Shown here: positions 31,884 to 42,835 of the stretch, piece by piece | Layout of the letters: each line of letters opens with the position of its first letter | Numbering within the stretch: the stretch's first letter is position 1 | The notes under the pieces: model-generated | What the model was told of the DNA's origin: nothing | The model's input: only the letters and a program-made list of their open reading frames with translations | The model's database searches: none | Assembly (NCBI RefSeq): GCF_018873765.1 | Contig: NC_057925.1 | Location: 8,381,568 to 8,445,567 of the forward strand | Direction of reading: 5' to 3' | Length of the DNA stretch: 64,000 bases | DNA from: Telopea speciosissima | Lineage: Eukaryota > Streptophyta > Magnoliopsida > Proteales > Proteaceae | Made by a program: the position numbers and the translations under genes

Positions 31884-34800
31884 ATGGCAAATGTTAAGTG
31901 CGAGGTTGAGTTGCCACTTAGTTTAAGAAATGTGCTTCGTTATGTCTTGGCTCTAATCGTTCTCTTAGTCGCTTGCAATATCACCCACTCCCTCCTTAGA
32001 CCATTATCTCAACCTCGCATCATCTCTGAACTCATTGTAAGTCTCTCTTTCTCTCACCTCTCTCCTTCATTAAAAAAAAGGGCATACCCAGTGCATGAGG
32101 CTCCCCCACCACTGCGGGGTATGGGGAGGGTCATAATGTACGCAGCCTATTTTTTTATGAAGACTGTTTCCAGACTCGAATCCGTGACCAAGTAGTCACG
32201 ATGGAGCAACCTTATCGTTGCACCAAGGCTCACCCTCCTCTCTCCTCCATTAAGATTGTGCTTTTGGGCTCTGTTTGTTTCGGTGTAGAATTTTACCTTG
32301 AAATTTTTCACTTCAAAAAATTTGACTTACAAAATTTTACATGTATAAAAGTTTTCCAATGTTTGTTTTTAAATGGAAACAAACGTTGAAAAACAAACGT
32401 TGGAAAACTTTACCGTATGTAAAATTTTACATTTACGAAGTAAAATTTACCGCATAAAATTTTATGTCGAAACAAACGGAACCTTATTTCTTATCTGGAA
32501 AAAGTTGAAATTTTTTTGAATTCTTTTAACAGGTTGGATCAGTATTTGCACATTTATTGCCATTACTCCCAGAGATTCCATCATTGGTGTTTCATACAAT
32601 GGAGACTGTTACACAGATAGGTATGATCTTCTACCTCTTTGTGTTGGGCCTAGAGATGGACATCTATGTACTCTTCCATCGACCCACACTGGAAGCCTGG
32701 CTCACCTACACCGGCATCCTATCGACATTAGTTGTGGCCTCAATTCTCATTCCATTCTTCAACATGCCACCATCTAAGAGATTCAAATTTGTCTTCTCCC
32801 TCTCCATCAGTCTCTCCAACACCGCGTCTCCCGTCTTAACCCGACTCATCACCGATCTTAAGATCGGGAAATTGGATATCGGCCGTGTCGCCATCGACGC
32901 CGGCATGCATTCCGACATGGTTACTACCCTACTTATCTCCATGGGCTTGGTGTTTGATCCACCTTCTTCTATAGTGGTGCTTGAACGGTTTGTGGCATTG
33001 GGTTTGCATTTGTTGATGGTATTAAAGTTGCTGAACCCTGTTGTGGATTGGATCAATGATAGGAACCCACATGGGAAGCCCATGAACAATTCACATTTGG
33101 TTGTTGCACTTACCCTTATGGGCCTTGTTTGTGCATGGGGCCCATTACAATTTGTTAGCCCATCCGCGAGCGCGTTCTTGACTGGGCTCGCCATACCAAG
33201 AGAAGGAAGGGTTCCAAAGATGATGATCAACAAAATCAACTACTTCTTGAATGCCCTTGTCTTCCCTATCTACTTCTGTTGGGTAGGGATGCAAATTGAT
33301 TTCAAGGGGTTTGCATATAAGCAGACATGGATGGGCCTTCTTCTGATTTTGGCGATCACGACGTGCGGAAGAGTGCTCGGAACCTTGGTCTGTGGTGGGC
33401 AGTCTGGGTTGAATTGGGTGGCTTCGGTTGGGCTTGGATTGCTTTTGAGTATCAAAGGTCATTTCTACATTTACAGTATAGTATCTGCTGTTGAAGTAAG
33501 CAATTTCTATCCTTCATATATTTCTCTAATGATCCATTTGTTTCTAAGTAAAAACCAAGTAAAGGAAAATTTTAAGGGAAAACAAGTGGAACCTAAGCAT
33601 CCAATGCAAATAGGTAAGGAAATAAAAAGGTTTATTCTTGTGCAATGACTGAGGAAAATATACCTTGTTCCACTGCCACTTTAGCCTCAAGGAGAGCCGA
33701 TTAGATCAATTTTAACTGAACGCTACCTTTAGTGATCTATCTTAATTGTATAGGCCACCATGTATTGCACAGTTTTGCTTACATTTTTAACTCTTAGTAA
33801 CCTATGAACGATAAAAATGATAAGATTTGAAAGCTAAACTTTTAGGACATGGTGGTTCTTTAAGCACTCAAATTCGATGGACATGTTCTCCATGTCATTC
33901 ATTATTGAGTCGTCAAATTGTAGTTTTTCAATCAAATCTAAATTTTGTTATGGTTTTTTTTATATTTTTTTTATGTAATTATATTTTTAGAATTGCCCTT
34001 CAAGTAAAATTTTTACATGATCTTATTTCTCAATGTCGCTTGTTTTTTTTCATGGTTGTATTTTATGCCCAAACAAACGGTAATCAATCCTATTTTATAG
34101 AAAATTTTCATTTTCTCAACTATTTCACATGAAAACAAAATAAATCTTATACCAATATAATATTTTGAAAATTATTTCACAGAAATTAGACTCCAAAAAC
34201 AATGTTTTCCCTCTTTAATAATTTTTTTTTGGGGTACGATTCCCTCTTTAATTATTGAGCTATGCATAAAGTTAAGATGCACCATCAAATCACTTTATGC
34301 CGTATGATATGTATTGGATGCGCTGCCGATACCTAAATCCATATTAACCCAACCCTAGGCCTGATTCGGGATGATTTCTAATTCAGAAATAGTTGATTTG
34401 ATTTTACCATCCTTTCTGAACCCCATCCCCTCTTCTGTTCCACCACCTTCTCCCAAAGAAAATATATTAAATTTATGGGTAAATTACACGTCACCCCTTG
34501 ATTTTTAAACGAAACTCAGATCACCCCCTGGTTTCATAGTTATCAAGGTGAGAAAGCGACCATGGCATTTTAGAGGGACAAAATTCAAGGCGACATTGCC
34601 ATGGCGGCAAGACGCCCGCCATGGCACCCAAGGAGCCTAGAAGCCATGGCATTGCCATGGCGATGCCTTGATAACTATGCTTGGTTTAGACCCCAATATG
34701 GCAAATTAGTCCCTACCGTTAGTTTTATGCTGTTAAGTGATGATGTCAGCCAATTAAATAAATTTAAATTCCTAAACTACCCTTGACCAATGTTGAAGAT

Positions 34801-37416
34801 GAAGGAAGGGTAGTATTGTTAATTTAATTCTAATGTTTTAGTACAAGGGTAAAATAGTCATTTCACACCAATAACTAACAACAGACTAACACCATTACTG
34901 TAGAAGGGGTGATTTGAGTTTTTAAAAAAATCAGGGAATGATCTAAGTTTTGTTTAAACATCAGGGGGTGACATGTAATTTACCCTTAATCTATTGTCAA
35001 AATTTGAAATATCAAATGAATTTCTTATTCTTGAAATATTTAATATTGATGCAATTAAAACAATTTCAATCTTTAATCAAAAATCTATTTATATACTACT
35101 TTATTAAAAATCAATCCAAAATTGAAATGAAAATCACACCAAATCTGACCGAAAAGATTGGAATTTGGATCCTGATCCAATTGGAATTTGGAATTGACTC
35201 TTGTTGCTTGCAGCGGCACACCTTGAGTCATGAAGACTTCGTGGTGATGATACTGGTCACCATCTTCTCCATCCTCTACATCCCCTTGGTCGCATTATTC
35301 CTCATTAAGTGGGGCCATATCCAACACCAAATGGGGCTTCAATGGCTCGACCCATCAAACGATCTACGTATTTTGCTCTGCCTCAATGGAACTCACAATG
35401 TCTCTACTGCCATCAATATCCTAGAGATCTCTCGAGGTTTATCAGGTGTCACCGTTTTCGCAACCGACATGATCGAACTTACTTCCCGGATTGTTGCCAC
35501 TGTTGCCGCCACCGGTGAAGGTTTGAATGCTGTAACTGTTGGTGATGAAATGGTTGTGAACATGCGAGAACAGATCACGAATGCGTTTGATACATACATA
35601 AGACAGAGCGGTGAAGGGATAACACTGTATCGGTCTCTCATCGTCTCCTCATTCGGTAATATGCATGAAGAGATCTGCAATTTTGCTGAGAATTCCCATG
35701 CTTCTATCATTATCTTGCCCTTTCATAAATACCAGAGAGTGGATGGGAAGATGGAAGATGGTCACATTGGGTTCAGACGAGTAAACCGTAAGGTAATTAA
35801 TCTTTCCTGTGAATCAAAAACTCAAAATTGCCATGGTTGGTGTTAGGGATATGATGTCTTGTATTCCGTGGCTAGGTTTGTGGGCTGATTGCAAAGGGCT
35901 GTTAAAATCTTAGGGGTGCAATTTTGGCCCTGTCGGCCCTGGCCCGCCCTGAGCCCGAACAAGGTTTGGGCTGAGATATTTGGCCCTGAGGGCAGGTCAA
36001 GGTTGGAAATTTCAGGCCCTGACTCAAGGTCGGGTCGGGTTAGGATTGAAGCCTCAGGTTAAGCCTGGCCCGGCCCGGCCCGACCTTGTTTTAAATTATA
36101 CAATAAAATATATATGGATGAAATATATATATATTATAAACATTAAACGTCATCTACATTTTATTATAAAATAGAGGGAAAAAGTTCTCTATCTAGGCCA
36201 CACTCTCCCATGAGTCTATCTCTCTCCTCCCTATGTGAAAAGACATCTCTGCCCCTTTGTTTTAAGGAGGAGAGAGATAGACATATGGGAATGTTGCTGC
36301 AGGCTACAATCCCGTACAGAAAACTGCTTTCCTAAAATATATTATATATGAAGATAATAAGTGATATAATATATTTTATTATAGTGTTATTTTATGTAAA
36401 ATTGATAATATTATCTCCGATCCATTCCAGCCCATGCATTTCCTTCCCCCTCCTCATGATCAGGGCCAATCAGGATCAGCCCAGCCCGACCCTGAGGGCA
36501 GTCATGGTTGGATTTTTCAGACTCTGAGTTAGGGTCGGGTCGGGCTTGGGCCTAGCTAAAGGGACTCAGGGTTGGGCTAGAGTTTTGTAAAGCCTGTCCC
36601 AACCCTACCCTATTGCAGTCCTAGACGTGGGTAATCTTGTTGAACGATGTAAATCCTTGTCTTAATTGTGTGATTGTTGTTTGTGATTTCCATTCTTTTA
36701 TACATCGTATCGTGTTAGGATTCGTTTCCAATAATTGGATTAACTTTTTCTGTTCCTAATTTTCTATGGTGATTTGCTTAAAGGTGCTACGACATGCTCC
36801 ATGTTCCGTGGGGATATTTGTAGACCGTGGCTTTAGATTGATCAACAAAGTTACAACTTCTTATGTATCCCTAAACGCAGCGGTGATCTTCATCGGTGGC
36901 AAAGACGATCGCGAAGCACTAGCTTATGCAAGACGAATGGCATATCACCCTGGAATTAACCTAACTGTTATCAGATTCCTACTCGACACAAATCCGGCGG
37001 TTACCTCAACCGTGGGTAGCAGCAGCACCAGAATTACTGTGCACAACACGCCGGAGATAGAAGAAGAGATGAAGCTTGACGACGAATGCTTTGCTGAGTT
37101 CTACGAGAGTTGTGTGGCTGACGGCAAGGTTCGATACACAGAGAAGTATGTGGCAAATTCGCTTGATACTGTCAATGTTTTAAGTAGACTAGAAGAAATG
37201 TATTCACTCTTCATTGTGGGAAGAGCAGGTCGAGTGAATAAGACATTGACGACCGGAATGAATGATTGGGATGATTCTCCGGAATTAGGACCTGTCGGTG
37301 ACATTCTTGCAGCTTCTGATTTCTCAATCATGGCGTCCGTTTTAGTTATCCAACAGTATAGTGTTAAGGGAGAAGTCACATACGGCCTTGACGATGATGA
37401 TTTCATAATCAAGTAA
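31884..37416 (+). CDS. CHX-type cation/H+ antiporter (CPA2), 4 exons
   Basis: Exons 31884-32036, 32533-33495, 35214-35792 and 36784-37416 join in phase 0 with GT-AG introns (2328 nt, 775 aa, normal for CHX). The N-terminal half is a Na/H exchanger membrane domain (QPRIISELI, FVLGLEMD, SPVLTRLITDLKIGKLDIGR). The C-terminal half is the soluble CHX region (NGTHNVSTAINILEISRG, and VLRHAPCSVGIFVDRG at the start of exon 4). CHX proteins exchange K+ or other monovalent cations for H+ in endomembranes or the plasma membrane. Two oddities: the exon 1/2 junction leads from QPRIISELI to VGSVFAHLLP without the usual GG-LLGPS loop, and the helix that carries Asn-Asp in many CPA2 antiporters reads His-Ser178-Asp179-Met. 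Both could be subgroup traits (a CHX28-like branch is my guess) rather than damage. All three introns carry transposons. Confidence 0.92.
32074..32236 (-). mobile_element. Au-like SINE in CHX intron 1
   Basis: Minus-strand copy of a tRNA-derived SINE: the minus strand reads CCTTGGTGCAACGATAAGG near its head, then the GTCACGGATTCGAGTCTGG box B region, and ends GTGCATGAGCC-type sequence (GGGAGCCTCATGCACTGGG) followed by a T run in plus view. Target duplication CCTCTCTCCTYCATTAA at 32057-32073 and 32237-32253 (16 of 17 match). Confidence 0.88.
32267..32483. mobile_element. MITE in CHX intron 1 (GGCTCTGTTTGTTTCG ends)
   Basis: Inverted ends GGCTCTGTTTGTTTCGG and, inward from the right, GGTTCCGTTTGTTTCGA, with an AT-rich palindromic body (AAAATTTTAC repeats). 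No clear target duplication; hAT or Harbinger type undecided. Confidence 0.65.
34477..34985. mobile_element. MULE-type MITE in CHX intron 2
   Basis: Ends GGGTAAATTACACGTCACCCC and, inward from the right, GGGTAAATTACATGTCACCC, with inverted similarity of about 55 bp. Flanks TAAATTTAT and TTAATCTAT agree at 7 of 9 positions. It contains the younger hAT MITE 34535-34679. Confidence 0.78.
34535..34679. mobile_element. hAT-type MITE nested in a MULE MITE
   Basis: 145 bp with ends CATAGTTATCAAGG / CCTTGATAACTATG and flanks CCTGGTTT and CTTGGTTT (7 of 8). Same family as the MITE in Copia B at 2767-2908; the body is rich in GCCATGGC motifs. Confidence 0.82.
35911..36623. mobile_element. hAT-like element in CHX intron 3, with nested foldback
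   Basis: Starts TAGGGGTGCAATTTTGGCCC and ends TATTGCAGTCCTA; the body has GGTCGGGTCGGG blocks and the AT-rich core AAGATAATAAGTGATATA, which recurs inverted in 60150-60668. At about 36177-36336 an inverted repeat (GAGTCTATCTCTCTCCTCC / GGAGGAGAGAGATAGAC) interrupts it and looks like a separate insertion. Target duplication not found. Confidence 0.65.
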
Positions 37417-37842
37417 ATCTTTGATTGAGTTCTGATCAGCTTTCTTTTGAAGAAAACGATTTGTCGTCGCTGCAACAAGCCCACAACTGCAGCTGCGTGC
37501 TCTTGTCAGGCGATAGTCTTGTTCTGCTGACCGACATTAAAGCTGCCCATGTGATGATTCTCCTTCAGTCGACTACTTCCCAAATGGAATGAAAACACTT
37601 GCTTCTCCTTCTCTTTCTGGGTCTCTCGAGATTATGATGGCGGCAATCCTCTCGTTCTCCCCTGCTTCTCTTGTTGTTCAGTCCTCAATCTTTCAAGCTC
37701 TACACGGAAAAGTTATTTTTTAGCCAAATAGTGACCTTTTGATCTGGAATGGACCAATTCATTTGTTCTTGGTTGCTTTGAAGCCAAAGGGGACTGACCC
37801 TTCACAATATTGTAAAAGGACCCAACTAGACCTATTCAAACC
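37417..37842. other. 3' flank of the CHX gene
   Basis: Likely 3' UTR and spacer; no gene seen. Confidence 0.45.
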
Positions 37843-38113
37843 ATGGTTTAAGCCTTAAAGGTACGTGTTGAATCGGTCGTATCGGTGATCTGTATCAGTA
37901 CCAGCAAAGGTATATCTCGATACCTGGCCGATCCCATATCCGTGGAACAATACGGATTAAGGGTAAAACTATAAAACAAACCACTTTTTTAAAAGAAAAC
38001 TCTCCCAACTTTTTGATATGGGCTGATTTGTGCCTATCTGTATTAGTATTGCATCGGTTTCGGTATAGTCGAAACTCGAACCCAATCCAAGATACCGTGC
38101 ACTAAATCCATGA
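37843..38113. mobile_element. hAT-type MITE, 271 bp
   Basis: Ends ATGGTTTAAG and, inward from the right, TCATGGATTTAGT, with a perfect 8-bp target duplication TTCAAACC (37835-37842 and 38114-38121). The body is rich in ATCGGTCGTATCGG and GGTATAGTCG-type motifs. Confidence 0.75.
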
Positions 38114-39936
38114 TTCAAACCGCTCACTCGCTGCATATCCATAATCAAAGTCCTCAACCTTCCCTCTCGTCTCGGAGTCCCCACCGTTCAACAGGACGAT
38201 CGGAACATTATGAGAGAAAGACCTCTCTTGATCGAACATTCTCCCTAACTTCTCTTTGCGATTGCGAAGAGAATCAGGTTCCCTGCCAACGATCGACCTA
38301 CCGATGGCTGGTTTGGTTGCTTTACTGCAAGTTCTTTTGGGCAAGTGGAGGATTTTAGGGCTTGGAGGCGGAGGTGGTTTCCATTTTGTTCTCATTGTTG
38401 TCTCTCTCTCTCTTTTCTTTATTGAATCAAATTGGAAGGGAGGGAGTTGTTCTGAAAATATTGATCACTCAAGGGGAATTAGACAAGAATGCCCTCATTA
38501 TTGTTATCATTGTTATGGAGGTTTTATCTAAATTGCTTGGAGTGTATATAGAGTTAGGATTCTTTAAGGGTATTAAGATCTCTAGACACGCCCTAAGATA
38601 TCACGTTCACTTTTTGCAAACAATACATTTATTTTTTGTCAGGCCACTAAGGAAGATGTAGTTTCAATTCAAGCTATGCTTGATCTTGATCTTTTTTCTA
38701 GCCATTCTGGACAAATACTAATTTTGATAAAAGGGGTGCATTTTAGTAAAAACATCGCCCCAAATGCTAAAAGATGTGATTTGTTAAAGGTTAAATAAAT
38801 GAGTCCGGATCCCCTCCCTGCAAGTAATCACACTACCTTATCTCACATCATCCATGGGGTGTGAGGATCACCTTTAGGGTGTGAGATGGGATGGGGTGGT
38901 TAGCCACAGTGGAGAGGAAAAGAACCTAATTCTAAACGAATAGGGGTTGATGCTATTTATCTTGGTACTAATCTCTTTTATCCAAGGTCAAAGGTGAAGG
39001 GCTTAGATACAATTTTTGATCAAGTAGAGTAAAGATTAACTAGTTGGAAAGCTCATCATATGGTCTTCCCATTTGCAAAACATGTAAAACTTGTACTTGC
39101 AAACGTATTCGTTTGAGGGTTTTTGATCTAATTCGTTATGCGAGAACAGAAGAAGAAATTGGATTTGGCAAACAATTTTCAGGTGTTCTTTTGTTCCCGC
39201 AAAACGGAAGGACAAAAGAACTATTCCCCGAGATGGTTACCAAACGCAGCCTTACTGGATGCTTATGTGTGTCATAAGCTTGATTCGATATATGCAAATT
39301 TTTGGTGGGGAGGGACTGACAACAAAAAATAAGGTATGTATATTGCCTGGAGAAGCTTTGTTCTCCAAAAAAGAAGGGTAATTAGGGCTGAGAGATGTTG
39401 CCACTAACAATAAGTTTTGAGGGCCAAGTATTTTCATAATAAATCATTGTTGGACTAGGAATTTAGGAAAAAAGAAATGTGATTGGTCATGGACTAGTGT
39501 AGCGAGTGTGATCCCTATCCTTCCCCAGCTGGCTTATAAAAGAATCGGAGATGGGGTATCAGCCATGTTTTGGAAAGATACATTTTTTTTTTTTGTTTTG
39601 GAAAGATACATGGATACCTTACATAGAAGGGTTTTGCGTCCCCCTACTTATATGGAACACCCTTTTTTGAAGATTGTAAAATGATTTTATTAGAAATGGG
39701 TAACGGAACATTTCACATCATCACATTTTGTCTCGCATGATATTTTTGCTGCTATCCTGAGATTAAAATTCCAAGAGTAAATGGCGATGACCACTGGTGT
39801 TGTGTTACCACTAAAATTGCTTCCCTCTCAACTAGGGGGGTTGTTACTTTCTTGAGAAATCATCATAGGTAAGGGAGAGGTGTGACTTCAACAAGAAGAA
39901 TTGATTGTTGGTGAAAATTCTTATAGAAACTTATTA

Positions 39937-40046
39937 GGCTGTGTTTGGTATGTATCCATGGAATGCATTCTCGGTCGATTTCACATTCTTGGATGATAAA
40001 ATCATTCAAGAATGCGAAATCAACCTAAAATGCATACCAAACACAG
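39937..40046. mobile_element. Small MITE (CTGTGTTTGGTATG ends), 110 bp
   Basis: Ends GGCTGTGTTTGGTATG and CATACCAAACACAG with an inner palindrome (CATTCTTGGATGATAAAATC). The flanks do not give a clean target duplication. It sits inside the L1 remnant. Confidence 0.7.
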
Positions 40047-40175
40047 TATAATTTATACCCCAGCCAAAATTTAAAGTTTTTTGTCTTACATAAAGAGATT
40101 CCTTGTGAAACTGTGGAAGCTTGCTAGATATATGGAGAGTATGCATTTTGTGTAATCAGAGTATTGAATATGTAG

Positions 40176-40330
40176 AGGGTGGGCCTTGGTGCAACGGGGT
40201 AAAGTTGCTCCACTGTAAAGTGGTCATAAGCTGGGAACAACCTCTCAGCAAAAACAGGGGTAAAGCTGTGTACATTATGACCCTCCCTAGGCCTCACAAT
40301 GGCGGGAGCCTCATGCACTGGGTACGCCTT
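40176..40330 (+). mobile_element. Au-like SINE inside the L1 remnant
   Basis: Reads GGCCTTGGTGCAACGGGG, CAGGGGTAAAGCTGTGTACA and GGGAGCCTCATGCACTGGG, the plant Au SINE consensus, with a weak box B. An 18-bp target duplication AGWGTATTGAATMTGTAG lies at 40158-40175 and 40331-40348 (16 of 18). Confidence 0.9.
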
Positions 40331-40874
40331 AGTGTATTGAATCTGTAGTTCACTTGTTTCTTCAATTCGAATTCATCAAAAGAATCGGATTGGGGTAATT
40401 TTGGGTCTGAAAATGGAGCTGCTCACGGGGTCTTCTCTGTTTCAAATTTGTACTTCTTTAGAGCATATTATAGCTGGTTTTTTTAGTATATTAACTATAA
40501 CAACTCACTTTGTTTGGATACATAGGTTTGAACTGAATATTCAAAAAACTATGTCAGATCCCATAGCTAATCTGTTTATGTTGAACGATGGATCCTTGAT
40601 TTTAACATCTCTCCATTTCAATCTAAGCGAAAGCTGGAATATATCACTGTAATTGAGGCTTTCAACACTCTTAAAATTTCAACTATGAATCATTCCCTAG
40701 TTCTATTTGCTGGTGATTTTAATTCTTCATTTAATAAGGCTGGTTGGGCGTGATCATTTTGTTTCTAATTTGTGGGAAGTAGTGGTGATGTAATAATAGC
40801 ATAATAACTATCACGTAATGCTTTAGCTAGAAAAGCTAGGACTCATAGGTTAAGATTAGATAGGTTTAATCCAA

Positions 40875-41055
40875 GGATCCGGGTCGTCTACAGCGCAGCT
40901 GCCCCAACTGCCCTGCTGTGCAGACATAGAAAGGAGCGAAATGACCGCCTTAACCCCAACTTGGGCAAGACGCTCAGGCAGGGGTAAGGTGGTCATTGAG
41001 CGCCTTTCTGTGTCTGCACTTGGGGCAGCCCTGCGCAGCAAGAGACCCCAAATCC
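40875..41055. mobile_element. MULE-type MITE, 181 bp
   Basis: Ends GGATCCGGGTC and GACCCCAAATCC; arms meet at CAGCTGCCCC / GGGGCAGCCCTG. Flanks TTAATCCAA (40866-40874) and TTAATCCAG (41056-41064) match at 8 of 9. The internal CAGACATAGAAAGG and TTTCTGTGTCTG recall the family at 10282 and 13896. Confidence 0.8.
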
Positions 41056-41064
41056 TTAATCCAG

Positions 41065-42045
41065 ACATTAGCTGTGTAGTTAATCTACTTTCTTAATTTT
41101 TCTTAATTTTTCCTCTTCATCCCAAAAAAAAAAAAAACACAAACTCTCTTCCATTGTCATTTCACTGAGTCCCTGTTTTTTTTTGGTAAATATATTTCAC
41201 TCAGTACCTCAGTTATAAAAAAATTGTTCATCCCAATATCAAAACCTTACAAATTTTCTTAGTCAATCCACCCAGATAAAATTGTTTGAATGTAATCTTT
41301 AATGACCAAACCTATTCTCTGAAATCTGAATCAAGCCTCTTAATGGCTTCAAGGAGTTTAAATACCATGGAACTCCCCTCTCCCTCCACCACCCCTACCC
41401 CCACCCTCCAAAAATAAATTAAAAAAATTTAAAGGGTACATTCTATCTAGGTACCTAACATTTAGAGAAACTATACCTAGCTACCTCACGTTTTCAAAAC
41501 TATGTTTGGGGTGTCTTTTTCATTTTTTTTCAATTTTACCCATACCATCAGGTCCAAGGACACCATGCTGTTGTTGCCTCTCTTACTACTACCAGCCTGC
41601 TGCTGCCCCTGCACTTGCACACCCACTCCCACACTCCAGCCCTTACTCCTTTCAAGAGCCAACATCAGACCATAGCGTTTGTTTCAGAAGCGTATCTCAA
41701 GCTCTTACTCATTTCAAGAGCCAACAACACATGGCGTACATGCCATCAATAAGTTTGGGATTCAAATCATAAAGGGGAAACAAAGGAACAAAATAACAGG
41801 ACACAGAGACCATCGGCAATTTCGCTCATTCGAAGGGAGGAAGGGGAGATTCCTTCGGCGATTGTGGTGGTCCAACCCAAGCTGAGAAGGCAGCAGTGGC
41901 ATAAATCTAGGGTTCATGATTGGTTTTTGGACTTCTATGCAACTCAAAGGAAAAGATTGATGATCTCTCTCTCTCTCTCTAAACCCTGCCTCTAACCCCC
42001 CCGCCCCTCCCCGCCCTCACTCAGTCACTCTCCCCTGCTCCTACC
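41065..42045. other. Intergenic, no gene seen
   Basis: A run at about 41126-41139, a duplicated block ctcttactc(a/c)tTTCAAGAGCCAAC near 41643 and 41701, and a (CT)n run at about 41966-41981. No recognised gene. Confidence 0.45.
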
Positions 42046-42770
42046 CAAAAGCATGGGCAGAATCAAGAAAGGCAGCCCAACAACAGTTGAGCAGAATAGC
42101 ATCTCCATCGGTCTGAAAAATTATGAAACTAGAATAATTAGAAAGAACATAATGAACCATTTTTTTCACATTTAAAACACATAAGGCCGGAATTATGAAA
42201 GGGAACGAGCACCACCTGTGGTTTCGGGATTCAAGGTAAATATTGCTCCTTGTAAATTACCCAAAAGAGGAGTCCATGACCAAAGCACCAGTCACCATTA
42301 TAACACCGATCACACCTAAGTTGGGAGATGTATGAGCATCGGCTAAGGTGAAGAGGGTTACACCCATTACAAAAAGCAGGGCAGAGAAGTATAGCAGGAC
42401 CTGGAATGAAAGCACCCATTACCATCATCGACAACACCTGTACTCCCACAACCATAAACAAACAACTCCAAGAATGAGAAGAAACAGAGGACCAGTAAAA
42501 TCTTTTATAAAATTTCAAACTTTAGTTTAGAAAAGTCCAATTGAAAGCGAGGAGAAACCTTTGTAGATTTGAACATGAGTTGAACGGGGTAATTAAGAAA
42601 AGCCAAAGAACCACCTTGGTTAGTCCATGAGACCCATTCGAAGTGCGGAGAGCTTCACATAGGTCTTCCATGGGTTCACCATCTGCTTGGTGATGAAGCC
42701 CTAGAAATATAACAATGCCAGATAGATGAAGCCTTGTACAAAGGTGAAGTACCATCCACAATTGAAACAC
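42046..42770 (-). pseudogene. UDP-galactose/UDP-glucose transporter (UTR2-like) pseudogene, partial
   Basis: Three exon-like blocks of a UAA-family nucleotide-sugar transporter lie in order on the minus strand. Block 1 (about 42770-42571) gives WYFTFVQGF, TKQMVNPWKTYVKLSA and LNYPVQLMFKSTK. Block 2 (about 42461-42232) gives VLSMMVMGAFIPG, then FVMGVTLFTLADAHTSPN and NLQGAIFTLNPETT. Block 3 (about 42112-42046) gives MEMLFCSTVVGLPFLILPM. GT-AG introns remain between blocks, so it is a genomic, not retroposed, copy. It is broken: a stop inside block 1 just before GFITKQ, a frame change after MG, a small loss with frame change after FIPG, and no N- or C-terminal parts. Live homologues are Golgi/ER membrane carriers. 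Confidence 0.85.
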
Positions 42771-42835
42771 CACCACCGCCCAAGGTAGTGGGGTGTGGGG
42801 CAGTGGGGACTGGGCAGAGGGCGGAATTACAATAC

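Larger units (their letters stand above)
38545..40640 (+). mobile_element. L1-type LINE ORF2 remnant
   Basis: Reverse-transcriptase and downstream fragments appear in shifting frames: GIKISRHA, ATKEDVVSIQAMLD, YANFWWGGTDNKK, and the start of a zinc-binding end CILCNQSIEYVE at about 40141-40175. Several frame changes and stops show long decay. It is interrupted by a MITE (39937-40046) and an Au-like SINE (40176-40330), beyond which the zinc-binding part appears to resume. The right limit is approximate. Confidence 0.75.

Noticed and set aside
32706-33239. 177-aa minus-strand frame
   Set aside because: Shadow of CHX exon 2; the plus strand encodes the recognised antiporter.
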